DNA of 31,667 nucleotides, from assembly GCA_900545835.1 (NCBI GenBank), contig URBB01000006.1, positions 1 to 31,667 on the forward strand, written 5' to 3'. The notes below the pieces were generated by a model, which saw only the letters and a program-made list of their open reading frames with translations, made no database searches and was not told the DNA's origin. The translations under genes were made by a program, and so were the position numbers. Below are positions 22,534 to 30,057 of the stretch, in pieces; within the stretch, counting starts at the first letter, position 1; each line of letters begins with the position of its first letter. This DNA comes from an uncultured Collinsella sp. (GTDB lineage Bacteria > Actinomycetota > Coriobacteriia > Coriobacteriales > Coriobacteriaceae).

Positions 22534-23583
22534 CTAGTACACCATGCCCATGGCGTCCTGAACCTCGGCCAGGGTCTGCTCGGCGATCTCGTTGGCGCGA
22601 CGATTGCCCTCGCGCAGCACGTCCTTCACGTAATCCAGATCGTTCTCGTAGCGCTGGCGACGCTCGCGGATAGGTGCGAAGTACTCGTTGACGGCCTCGG
22701 TCGCGTACTTCTTGAGCTGGCCGGAGCCGCCCATGCCAATCTCCTCGGCAATTTCGACCTCGGAGCGACCGGTGCAGATGGCGGCCGTCGAAAGCAAACC
22801 GGACACGCCGGGGCGGTTCTCGGGATCGAACGTGATCATGCGCTCGGAGTCGGTCTGGCTCTTTTTGATGCGCTTGGCCGTTTCCTCGGCGGTCATCGAG
22901 ATGTTGATGGCGTTGCCGTAGCTCTTGCTCATCTTGCGGCCGTCCAGGCCGGGCAGCAGCGGGGTCTCGGACAGCAGCGCGTCGACCTCGGGGAACACCT
23001 TGCCGTAGCGGTTGTTAAAGCGGCGGGCGATGGTGCGGGTGAGCTCGATGTGCGGCAGCTGGTCACGACCGACGGGCACCACGTTGCCCTTGCAGAACAG
23101 GATGTCGCAGGCCTGATGCACCGGGTAGGTGAGCAGAAGGCCGGTAAGCTCATGGCCCGAGGCCTCCATCTCGGCCTTGACGGTGGGGTTGCGCGCCAGC
23201 TCGGCCTCGGACACCAGCGACAGGAACGGCAGCATGAGCTGGTTGGCGGCGGGCACGGCGGAGTGCGCGTAGATCATGGTCTTGTCGGGATCGATACCGC
23301 AGGCAAGGTAGTCCATGACCATGTTGTACACGTTGTCCTGGATGTGCTCGGTCGTGTCGCGGTCAGTGATGACCTGGTAGTCGGCGATGAGCACGTTGGT
23401 CTTGGCGCCCATGTTCTGCAGCTCAACACGGCCCTTGAGGGTGCCGAAGTAGTGGCCCAGGTGCAGACGGCCGGTGGGGCGGTCGCCGGTGAGCATGGTG
23501 AACTTCTCGGGCGTCTTGGTCAGGCCCTCGCGAATGGCGTTGCTCTTTTGCAGCGCGACTTCGTAGCTGTTCTCGTTTGGCAT
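22534..23583 (-). CDS. trpS: Tryptophanyl-tRNA synthetase
   Basis: A 349-residue class I aminoacyl-tRNA synthetase charging tRNA(Trp). GDRPTGRLHLGHYFG carries the HIGH-type motif (H41-L-G-H44), LIADYQVITD is the tryptophan-binding region, and GRKMSKSYGN holds KMSKS. ILFCKGNVVPVGRDQLPHIELTR is the conserved segment of TrpRS. Length is normal. I chose the ATG at 23583, with TAGGAGC at 6 bases; an upstream ATG would add 35 low-complexity residues. It is monocistronic, with its own terminator and about 170 bases downstream of the WecA-like gene. Confidence 0.95.
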   Translation of the reverse strand: MPNENSYEVALQKSNAIREGLTKTPEKFTMLTGDRPTGRLHLGHYFGTLKGRVELQNMGAKTNVLIADYQVITDRDTTEHIQDNVYNMVMDYLACGIDPDKTMIYAHSAVPAANQLMLPFLSLVSEAELARNPTVKAEMEASGHELTGLLLTYPVHQACDILFCKGNVVPVGRDQLPHIELTRTIARRFNNRYGKVFPEVDALLSETPLLPGLDGRKMSKSYGNAINISMTAEETAKRIKKSQTDSERMITFDPENRPGVSGLLSTAAICTGRSEVEIAEEIGMGGSGQLKKYATEAVNEYFAPIRERRQRYENDLDYVKDVLREGNRRANEIAEQTLAEVQDAMGMVY

Positions 23584-23753
23584 GATTGCTCCTAACGTTC
23601 GTTCGCAGGTTTTGATGATAACGCGTTTATTGGAGGGGCGGTGCGTAAGTAGGCGAGGGGCGGGAGAGGGACGCGCGTGCTGCGGCATGTGCGATGGGTG
23701 CGGCGCGGCCGCGCTTGGCTAACGGTGCCTTGGCACATCCTCGGCAGCTTGCC

Positions 23754-24953
23754 CTAGAGCTTGTGGTGGCGCTCTTCTTTGCGCTCCTCGGCTGCCTGCT
23801 CCTCCTGCTTAAAAGCGGGGTCGTCGGGGGTGACCAGTTCGTCCTCGTGCGTGCGCTTGTTGTAATGGTGGCGTAGTACGGGTTCAAACAGGTGCAGGTG
23901 CTTGGCGAAGGCCGCCGAGCCAATGGCGAGCACGGTAAAGATGAGCACACGCATGGGCACTTCGACCTGGTTAATCGCGGCGGCGCCGGCCGAAAGCATG
24001 ATGCACCAGGCATAGATGAGCAGCACGGCCTGTTTTTGGTTGTAGCCTTCTTGGATCAGGCGGTGGTGGATGTGGCCCTTGTCGGCCTGCCCGATACTAA
24101 TGTGGGCGCGCTTGCGGCGCACAATGGCGCTAAACGTGTCGATGATGGGCACGCCGGCAACGATGAGCGGAATGATAAGCGAGGTGAGTGCGGCGGTGCG
24201 GCTCACGTTGAGCAGCGAGATGGAGCCCAGCGCAAAGCCCAGAAGCAGCGACCCCGAGTCGCCCAAGAAGATGCTTGCGGGGTTGAAGTTGTAGCGCAAA
24301 AAGGCCAGACAGGCGCCAAAGAGCGCAATGGAGAGCGCGGCGGCGTCGATGCGGCCCGAGAGAACGGCCATCGAAAACATGGTGAACGACGCGATGCCGC
24401 AGATGCCCGTGGCCAAGCCGTCGAGGCCGTCGATGAGGTTAATGATGTTAGTGAATGCCACCAGATAGATCACGGTGATGGGGTAGGCGAGCCATCCGAG
24501 CATGATCTCGCCGGGAGCAAACGGGTTGACGATGACGCCGATTTTTAGGCCGCCCATGCAGGCGATAAGCGCGGCGAGGACCTGTCCGGCCAGCTTTTGC
24601 TTGGGCGTGAGCTGGAAGACGTCGTCGATAGCGCCGGTCGCAAAGATGACGGTAAAGGAGAGCGCCAGCATGGGATAGCTAATGTGAAGGCGCGGGTGCG
24701 GCACCAGGACGGGTGGCCAGCCTAGGTACCAGGTGCCTAGGATTTGCACAATGCAGGCAACGACCAGGCCCAAAAACACCGCCGTTCCGCCCAAACGCGG
24801 GATGGGCTTGGTGTTGATGCGGCGCTTAGAAGGATAGTCGACGGCATCGAGCTTAATTGCCAAGCGCTTGACCAGGGGCACCGCGAGGAAGGTCGTGATA
24901 AAAGCCGCCGCTGCCACGCATAGGTACGGTATGTAGCTCGGGGATGAAGCCAT
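23754..24953 (-). CDS. Undecaprenyl-phosphate sugar-1-phosphate transferase (WecA/TagO/MraY-like)
   Basis: A 399-residue polytopic membrane enzyme of glycosyltransferase family 4, moving a UDP-linked GlcNAc- or MurNAc-type sugar phosphate onto undecaprenyl phosphate to start teichoic acid or polysaccharide synthesis. Motifs: IPRLGGTAVFLG, IDDVFQLTPKQKLAGQ (Asp-rich), NLIDGLDGLATGI, FLGDSGSLLLGF and the cytoplasmic HIHHRL. The HIHHRL and NLIDGLDGLA pattern fits the WecA/TagO branch better than MraY. A charged tail (about 365-399) follows the last helix. I chose the ATG at 24953, although its ribosome site is weak; longer ATG starts (25025, 25169) also lack one. Confidence 0.88.
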   Translation of the reverse strand: MASSPSYIPYLCVAAAAFITTFLAVPLVKRLAIKLDAVDYPSKRRINTKPIPRLGGTAVFLGLVVACIVQILGTWYLGWPPVLVPHPRLHISYPMLALSFTVIFATGAIDDVFQLTPKQKLAGQVLAALIACMGGLKIGVIVNPFAPGEIMLGWLAYPITVIYLVAFTNIINLIDGLDGLATGICGIASFTMFSMAVLSGRIDAAALSIALFGACLAFLRYNFNPASIFLGDSGSLLLGFALGSISLLNVSRTAALTSLIIPLIVAGVPIIDTFSAIVRRKRAHISIGQADKGHIHHRLIQEGYNQKQAVLLIYAWCIMLSAGAAAINQVEVPMRVLIFTVLAIGSAAFAKHLHLFEPVLRHHYNKRTHEDELVTPDDPAFKQEEQAAEERKEERHHKL

Positions 24954-25180
24954 GAATCTAAAAACCGCCAAGCGTCGAAGGAAAAGGTCAAAGGTTGCTA
25001 CGCGGAAATGGCATAGCTGTCCCATGATACTCGACCGAGGGGGGTGCGGAGGTTTGCACCGTGCGATTATCACGCGCATACCAGATATTGGAATGTTGTC
25101 GATGGCTTGTCGGGATGCCGGCGGGGATCCATATGGACTGTATGGTGATTTTCGGCAAAAGAAAACCACCCCCCACGTTA

Positions 25181-25343
25181 CGAAAATGAACCCACCTAAA
25201 ACAGGTGGGTGCCCTCATCGACTGTTCCAGCGTCCTTAACAACGAAGGATACCTGTACTAGGCACGACTGTGTGGGCTCCCTAAATAAACGCGACGGTTC
25301 ACCCAGTTGCTCCGCGGGGGGCGGAATAACTACATCATAAAGC
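25181..25343 (-). ncRNA. Candidate 6S-like regulatory RNA
   Basis: A - strand unit with no coding frame. A promoter lies at 25349-25376 (TTGTAA, 16 bases, GATAAA). About 160 bases of structured sequence follow, and the end is a hairpin ACCCACCT/AGGTGGGT (25190-25210) followed by TCATTTTCG. Internal elements include a small hairpin TCCTT/AAGGA (25233-25249), an apical pairing ACTG/CAGT with further pairs (25267-25307) and a short closing stem near the ends. Length and layout (closing stem, side hairpin, apical stem) recall 6S RNA, but no diagnostic primary motif was found, so the family call is tentative. The WecA-like gene starts 230 bases downstream. Confidence 0.4.
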
Positions 25344-25348
25344 GGCAC

Positions 25349-25376
25349 TTTATCGATTCCAGTCTTGACATTACAA
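25349..25376 (-). promoter_or_regulatory. Promoter of the candidate 6S-like RNA
   Basis: On the - strand TTGTAA (25376-25371), a 16-base spacer and GATAAA (25354-25349). The + strand carries TTGACA (25365-25370) over the same bases, possibly a -35 box for the radical SAM gene, though no good -10 box follows it at the right spacing. Confidence 0.4.
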
Positions 25377-25476
25377 AAATCGTGTCGGACGATTACGGCG
25401 CCTTAGGCTCGAGCCGTCTGTGGGGTTGATCCCTTTACGTTTGAGCTGCTGAATCGTTGTTTTGGAGCATGGTTTT

Positions 25477-26415
25477 ATGCCGACGTCGTTGACCGAACTT
25501 TTTTCGCCCGCCTGCCATTTGTGTCCGCGCCGTTGCGGTGCGGCGCGCGATGAGGGCGCGCACGGCGTCTGCGGTGCTAACGACACGCTCAAGGTGGCCC
25601 GCGCCGCGCTTCATATGTGGGAGGAGCCGCCTATCTCGGGCGAGGCCGGTTCGGGCGCGATCTTCTTTAGCGGTTGCTCGCTTAAATGTATCTACTGCCA
25701 GAACCACGAGATCTCGACCGGCAATTTTGGCCTTGAGATTTCGCCTGAGCGCCTGGTCGAGATTATGCTGGAACTGCAGGACCAGGGTGCCAACAACATC
25801 AATTTGGTGACGGCGACGCACTATGCGCACCTGTTGCCTGCCGTGATTGCCGCGGCACGGGCGCGCGGACTGGTTATCCCGATCGTCTACAACACGAGCG
25901 GTTATGAGCGCGCGAGTGCCGTGACAGCGCTTGGCGATCTGGTCGATGTGTGGCTTACCGACTTTAAATATGCCGATGCGGGGCTTGCGCAGTCGCTCTC
26001 CCACATTAAGGATTACCCACGTGTGGCCGTGTCAGGCCTGGCTCAGATGGCGCGCGAGATCGAGCGCCGCGGGGGAGAGATGGTGGATGAGGGCGGGCTC
26101 ATGAAGCGCGGCATGATTGTGCGCCATCTGGTACTGCCGGGACATGCAGACGATTCGTGTCGCGTGCTGGACCTGGTGTGGCAGACGGTGGGCGATGTGC
26201 CGATCTCGGTCATGAACCAGTACACGCCCAATGCACTTATGCGCGAGCAGGGCGGCGACCTGGCGCGTGCCGTGACGCGCGAGGAGTACGAGCAGGTGCT
26301 CGACCATGCCGACGACCTGGGTTTTACGACGATGTTCTGGCAAGAGGGCGGCGCGGTAGACGAGAGCTTCACCCCGGCCTTCGACACCACCGGTGTTCTC
26401 ACCAGCGCAAAGTAG
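25477..26415 (+). CDS. Radical SAM protein, PflX/pyruvate-formate-lyase-activase-like
   Basis: A 312-residue protein of the COG1313-type family (often named PflX). The radical SAM cluster motif is FSGCSLKCIYCQNHE (C67, C71, C74). The N-terminus has an extra Cys set, CHLCPRRCG...GVCG (C13, C16, C20, C32), typical of this family. VYNTSGYE, TDFKYAD, IVRHLVLPGH and MNQYTPN are conserved barrel segments. It should cleave S-adenosylmethionine to make a radical; the target is not established for this family, and no glycyl-radical enzyme is adjacent. I chose the ATG at 25477, with GGAG at 9 bases; a TTG at 25462 is less likely. A family C hairpin follows the stop by 8 bases. Confidence 0.85.
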   Translation: MPTSLTELFSPACHLCPRRCGAARDEGAHGVCGANDTLKVARAALHMWEEPPISGEAGSGAIFFSGCSLKCIYCQNHEISTGNFGLEISPERLVEIMLELQDQGANNINLVTATHYAHLLPAVIAAARARGLVIPIVYNTSGYERASAVTALGDLVDVWLTDFKYADAGLAQSLSHIKDYPRVAVSGLAQMAREIERRGGEMVDEGGLMKRGMIVRHLVLPGHADDSCRVLDLVWQTVGDVPISVMNQYTPNALMREQGGDLARAVTREEYEQVLDHADDLGFTTMFWQEGGAVDESFTPAFDTTGVLTSAK

Positions 26416-26423
26416 CGCGTTCG

Positions 26424-26461
26424 TCGATGATTTTTCTGGGACGGGGATAAAAAATCATCGA
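26424..26461. repeat. Family C hairpin repeat, copy 2
   Basis: TCGATGATTTTT (26424-26435) pairs perfectly with 26450-26461 around the loop CTGGGACGGGGATA. There is no T-tract on the outer side, so it is not a standard terminator. It shares GATTTTT-N2-GGGACGGGGAT with the copy at 13700-13737. Confidence 0.75.
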
Positions 26462-26524
26462 GAGGATCGCCTGTTCGAAAAGTTGCCAAAATAGCCGCGC
26501 CCCAAAAAGACTGGTTATTGGGCG

Positions 26525-26552
26525 TTGACAGTTGGCGAGCCGTAGGTAAAAT
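26525..26552 (+). promoter_or_regulatory. Promoter of the tRNA gene
   Basis: A consensus TTGACA (26525-26530), 16-base spacer and TAAAAT (26547-26552). Transcription should begin near 26559, a few bases before the tRNA. Confidence 0.8.
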
Positions 26553-26565
26553 ATCGACTTGTCCT

Positions 26566-26638
26566 GGGGACGTAGCTCAGTTGGGAGAGCGCTGCCGTCG
26601 CATGGCAGAGGCCGAGGGTTCGACTCCCTTCGTCTCCA
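26566..26638 (+). tRNA. tRNA-Ala (anticodon CGC)
   Basis: A full cloverleaf. The acceptor stem GGGGACG/CGTCTCC contains the G3-U70 wobble that specifies alanine. The D stem is GCTC/GAGC, the anticodon stem CTGCC/GGCAG with loop GTCGCAT (anticodon CGC at 26599-26601, reading GCG), and the T stem GAGGG/CCCTT with loop TTCGACT. The discriminator is A (26638). CCA is not encoded (CCC follows). It has its own promoter and terminator. Confidence 0.93.
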
Positions 26639-26653
26639 CCCTTGGATTTGATA

Positions 26654-26684
26654 AGCCGCTGACATTGTGTCGGCGGCTTTTTTT
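26654..26684 (+). terminator. Intrinsic terminator after tRNA-Ala
   Basis: An 11-bp stem (AGCCGCTGACA 26654-26664 with 26668-26678, one G-U), 3-base loop, followed by seven T. It lies 16 bases past the tRNA and just upstream of the ribosome site of the next gene. Confidence 0.9.
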
Positions 26685-26702
26685 AAAAGAAAGGGCTATA
26701 CC

Positions 26703-27161
26703 ATGGCCGAGCTTGAGTCCCAACCATTGTCCGACGAGGAGCGCGCTGAGTTGGAAGAGCTCCGCGCTGAGAAGGCCCGCCGCGAGGCTCGGGAAGAGGC
26801 CCGTCGCGAGCGTGAGGAGCTGGCTGCCCTGCGCGCCGAGCGTGCGAAGGCCGAGGAGGTCGCCTCGAACGCCGCATCCGAGCACAAGCCCGCGCCCGCA
26901 CCCAAGCCCGCTGCTGCGAAGCCTGCACCTGCCGCGCCCAAACCTCAGCCTAAAAAGGCCGCTCGTCCCAAGTCCGTCGAGCCCAAGCCGAGCCGTGACG
27001 AGATGACCTTTGCCCAGCGCATGGTTGCCTCCAAGGAACCTACGGGCGAGAACGAGATCCCTGGCATGGCGCCGGCTCAAAAAATCATCATTGTCCTTGC
27101 CCTCATCGCGTTTGTCATCTTTATGGGCTACACGATCCTGACCAGCATGGGCCTGCTCTAA
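26703..27161 (+). CDS. Hypothetical tail-anchored coiled-coil membrane protein
   Basis: A 152-residue protein with three clear segments. Residues 10-55 are a highly charged Glu/Arg/Lys/Ala helix (EELRAEKARREAREEARR), a likely coiled coil. About 60-95 is a Pro/Ala/Lys-rich flexible linker (PAPAPKPAAAKPAPA). The C-terminus (about 124-147, KIIIVLALIAFVIFMGYTIL) is a single hydrophobic helix with only a few residues after it. There is no signal peptide, so it should be anchored by its tail with the coiled coil in the cytoplasm. I do not recognise a family; a scaffold or cell-envelope/division role is only a guess. The ATG at 26703 has GAAAGGG at 6 bases. pncB follows after 84 bases. Confidence 0.75.
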   Translation: MAELESQPLSDEERAELEELRAEKARREAREEARREREELAALRAERAKAEEVASNAASEHKPAPAPKPAAAKPAPAAPKPQPKKAARPKSVEPKPSRDEMTFAQRMVASKEPTGENEIPGMAPAQKIIIVLALIAFVIFMGYTILTSMGLL

Positions 27162-27245
27162 CCGATTTGCATCGGGCGTCATGTCCGCATGCTCTGCTCT
27201 CGTCCAACCCTCAAATTCTGCACCACACATCTGAAAGGTCGCCCC

Positions 27246-28751
27246 ATGGCTTTGACCGACATCTCGCATCCCACCGACATTGCAATGCTCACCGATCTGT
27301 ACGAGCTCACTATGGCCCAGGGCCTGTGGGAGAGCGGCAAGGCCAATGAGCAGGGTTGTTTTACCGCGTTTTACCGCGACCATCCCTTTGGCAGCGCCTA
27401 TGCCGTCATGTGCGGCACCGCCGAACTGCCCGAGCTGGTCGAGAACCTGCGCTTTACGCCCGAGGATATCGACTACCTCGCATCGCTTGAGGCCCCGGCC
27501 GGCGGCGCGATGTTCAAGTCCGCATTCCTCGACTACCTGCGCGATTTTCGTGCGCATGTAAATATCGACGCCGTCCCCGAGGGCGAGCTCGTCTTTCCGC
27601 GCGAGCCCATGGTGCGCGTCACCGGTCCTGCGCTCGAGTGCCAGCTGCTTGAGACGGCGCTGCTCAACATCGTCGGGTTTCAGACGCTTGTCGCCACCAA
27701 GACGGCGCGCGTGGTGTTGGCGGCCGACGGTCGCCCCGTGGCGGAGTTTGGCCTGCGCCGAGCCCAGGGTCCCGATGGCGGCCTGGCCGTTGCGCGCGCG
27801 AGCTACGTTGCCGGCTGCTCCTCTACGTCCAATGTGCTCGCCGGCCGCCGCTACGGTATTCCCGTCTTTGGCACGCATGCGCACAGCTGGGTGATGAGCT
27901 TCGATTCCGAGCTCGAGGCCTTCCGCGCCTTTGCCAAGTCGAGCCCCAAGAACTGCACGCTGCTCATCGACACCTACGATGTGCGCGAGGGCTGCGAGCA
28001 TGCCATTACGGTTGCCAAGGAGATGGAAGCGGTGGGCGAGCGCCTGTCGGCCATTCGCATCGACTCCGGCGACCTCGCCAAGCTCTCCAAGTATGTGCGC
28101 GGCCGTTTTGATGCCGAGGGCCTGCCCTATGTGGGGATCTCGGTTTCTAACGATCTGGATGAGTACACGATTCAGTCGCTGCTCGACCAGGGCGCGCCCA
28201 TCGACAGTTTTGGCGTGGGTACCAAGCTCGCGACCTGCTATGACCAGCCGGCGCTGGGTGGCGTGTACAAGCTTTCCGCCCGCCGTGCGAGCGAGACAGA
28301 TCCATGGACGCCGGTGGTCAAGCTCTCCGAGCAGCCCTACAAGCGCACGATCCCGGGTGTGCAACGCGTGCGCCGTTATTTCGACGGCTTTGGCGGCCCG
28401 GTCTGCGACATGATCTACGACGAGGACCATCTGGCGGGGGAGGGCGCCGCGCGCGGCAATACCCTCGTGGCCGTGAATGATGCCGCCCTGGTGACCGACG
28501 TGTCCGAACTTGAGTATCGCGAGCTGCTGGTGCCGATCGTGCGCGATGGCAGTGCGGTGGCTCCGCGTGAGAGCATCCAGGACGCGCGCGAGCGCTGTGC
28601 TTGGGCGCTCGATCATCTGGACGCAGCTTTCAAGCGCTTCCTGTACCCGCAGACCTATGTGGTGGGCATGGAGCAGGGCCTGGCTCAGGTGCGCGACGAG
28701 CTCGTGCGCAAGAACATGGCCGCGGCCTCGGCTTTCCCCTGGGCAAAATGA
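27246..28751 (+). CDS. pncB: Nicotinate phosphoribosyltransferase
   Basis: A 501-residue enzyme of NAD salvage, converting nicotinate + PRPP (with ATP) to nicotinate mononucleotide. MLTDLYELTMAQGLW is the family N-terminus, EFGLRRAQGPDGG the substrate-binding region, GTHAHSWVMSF contains the His that is phosphorylated, and IRIDSGDLAKLS and DSFGVGTKLATCYDQPALGGVYKL form the PRPP/nicotinate site. The C-terminal region (about 430-501) is longer than in the E. coli enzyme and is typical of the larger bacterial type. The ATG at 27246 follows GAAAGG. No NAD-responsive riboswitch or repressor site is recognised in the 84-base upstream gap. Confidence 0.93.
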   Translation: MALTDISHPTDIAMLTDLYELTMAQGLWESGKANEQGCFTAFYRDHPFGSAYAVMCGTAELPELVENLRFTPEDIDYLASLEAPAGGAMFKSAFLDYLRDFRAHVNIDAVPEGELVFPREPMVRVTGPALECQLLETALLNIVGFQTLVATKTARVVLAADGRPVAEFGLRRAQGPDGGLAVARASYVAGCSSTSNVLAGRRYGIPVFGTHAHSWVMSFDSELEAFRAFAKSSPKNCTLLIDTYDVREGCEHAITVAKEMEAVGERLSAIRIDSGDLAKLSKYVRGRFDAEGLPYVGISVSNDLDEYTIQSLLDQGAPIDSFGVGTKLATCYDQPALGGVYKLSARRASETDPWTPVVKLSEQPYKRTIPGVQRVRRYFDGFGGPVCDMIYDEDHLAGEGAARGNTLVAVNDAALVTDVSELEYRELLVPIVRDGSAVAPRESIQDARERCAWALDHLDAAFKRFLYPQTYVVGMEQGLAQVRDELVRKNMAAASAFPWAK

Positions 28752-28830
28752 TTCCTTGGGCGGTAGGGGCGAGTCACGCTCCCTTGGCCGCCAGCTCGGC
28801 CGTTCGCTGAACAGTTGATTGGTTTGACGT

Positions 28831-29958
28831 ATGACGACTTCTTATAAAACGATGGTGGTAAAGATCGGTTCGTCCACGGTGGTGGGTGCCGATGGCAAGG
28901 TCAACCGCGCCTTTATCGGCGGACTTGCCGATCAAGCCGCAGCGCTGCGCAAGCTCGGCTGGCGTCTGGTCGTGGTGAGCTCGGGCGCTATTGCCTGTGG
29001 CTATCCTGTGTTGGGCTTCGACCGCAAGCCGGTCGGCGACCTTCCGAGCCTGCAGGCCTGCGCCTCGGCTGGTCAGTGCATCATCTCGTCGGCCTACGAC
29101 GAGGAGTTCCATGCGCGCGACCTGCTCACCTCGCTCGTGCTGCTCACGCGCCACGATACGGCCCGCCGCACGTCCTACCTGCACGCGCGCGACGCCCTGC
29201 TGCGCCTCGTGGAGCTTGGCGTGGTGCCGGTCGTCAACGAAAACGACACCGTTACCGTCGATGAGATCAAGTTCGGCGACAACGACACACTGGCGGCGCT
29301 TGTGAGCTGCCTGGTTTCTGCCGATCTGTGCGTGACGCTCTCGGACATCGATGGCCTCTATACTGCCAATCCGCATGAGGACCCCACGGCCGAGTTTATT
29401 CCTGTCGTGCATAAGATCGATGCCAAGATTATTGCCTCGGCGGGCGATTCTTCCACATCGGTGGGCACGGGCGGCATGATTACCAAGATTCGCGCGAGCC
29501 GCATCCTGATGACGGCGGGCATTCAGAGCGTGATTTGCTCGGGCGAGGAGCCCGATGCGCTCGTGCGCCTCGCCCGCGGCGAGAGCGTGGGCACGCTGTT
29601 CGATCCGCCGGCGGAGCGTCTGGACATCGCACCCCGCAAGTTGTGGATCGCGCTGGGTGACAAGGCACATGGCTCGGTAACGGTTGACGACGGTGCCGCG
29701 AAGGCGCTGGTCAGCCGTGGTTCTTCCTTGCTTGCGGTGGGTATTCGCGAGGTTGATGGCCAGTTTGCCGAGGGCGATGTGCTCGATGTGTGCGATCCGA
29801 GAGGTATGGTCGTCGCCCGCGGTATCGCCGAGGCCGATTCGGACGTGCTGGAACTTGCCGCCGGCCGCCGCCAGGACCAGATCGCCAGCAACCGCCTGCT
29901 GGCAGACCTGGCCGAGAAGCCGGCGATACACAGGGATAACTTGATCGTATTTGCATAA
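28831..29958 (+). CDS. proB: Glutamate 5-kinase
   Basis: A 375-residue enzyme phosphorylating glutamate with ATP, the first step of proline synthesis. The amino-acid-kinase domain (1 to about 255) shows VVKIGSSTVV, VVVSSGAIACG, VVNENDTVTVDEIKFGDND, LSDIDGLYTANP and GTGGMITKIRAS; the C-terminal PUA domain (about 270-350) is present (ALGDKAHGSVTVDDGAAKAL, SLLAVGI). It is normally feedback-inhibited by proline. No ribosome site is evident before the ATG, and proA, usually adjacent, does not follow; the gene ends in a terminator. The 79-base upstream gap after pncB contains a possible hairpin (GGCGG/CCGCC) without a T-tract. Confidence 0.93.
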   Translation: MTTSYKTMVVKIGSSTVVGADGKVNRAFIGGLADQAAALRKLGWRLVVVSSGAIACGYPVLGFDRKPVGDLPSLQACASAGQCIISSAYDEEFHARDLLTSLVLLTRHDTARRTSYLHARDALLRLVELGVVPVVNENDTVTVDEIKFGDNDTLAALVSCLVSADLCVTLSDIDGLYTANPHEDPTAEFIPVVHKIDAKIIASAGDSSTSVGTGGMITKIRASRILMTAGIQSVICSGEEPDALVRLARGESVGTLFDPPAERLDIAPRKLWIALGDKAHGSVTVDDGAAKALVSRGSSLLAVGIREVDGQFAEGDVLDVCDPRGMVVARGIAEADSDVLELAAGRRQDQIASNRLLADLAEKPAIHRDNLIVFA

Positions 29959-29960
29959 AG

Positions 29961-30000
29961 AAAGACAGCGCTGCGGATCGTTTCCCGCAGCGCTGTCTTT
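29961..30000 (+). terminator. Intrinsic terminator of proB
   Basis: A perfect 16-bp stem (AAAGACAGCGCTGCGG 29961-29976 with 29985-30000) and an 8-base loop, ending in TCTTTCT. It starts 3 bases after the proB stop. Confidence 0.85.
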
Positions 30001-30003
30001 CTC

Positions 30004-30040
30004 GTGCCGGCACTTGGGGACGTTCCTTATGTGCCGGCAC
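30004..30040. repeat. Family B hairpin repeat, second locus
   Basis: GTGCCGGCAC occurs at 30004-30013 and again at 30031-30040; as each is self-complementary they pair with one another around TTGGGGACGTTCCTTAT. TTTGGGACACTCCTTT follows to 30056, matching the second part of the 17269-17345 element. It lies between the convergent proB and hydrolase genes. Confidence 0.8.
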
Positions 30041-30057
30041 TTTGGGACACTCCTTTG

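Noticed and set aside
22313..22537. Small + strand frame starting MKKPALLSL
   Set aside because: It reads through a perfect 18-bp terminator and into the opposing trpS gene, has no clear ribosome site, and gives low-complexity sequence.
26424..26461. Hairpin after the radical SAM gene as an intrinsic terminator
   Set aside because: No T-tract follows the stem on either strand; it fits the GGGACGGGGAT repeat family better.
26577..28616. 679-residue open frame on the - strand across tRNA-Ala, the tail-anchored gene and pncB
   Set aside because: It is antisense to a tRNA and to the well-supported pncB gene; long antisense frames are common in GC-rich DNA, and the translation has no recognisable domain.
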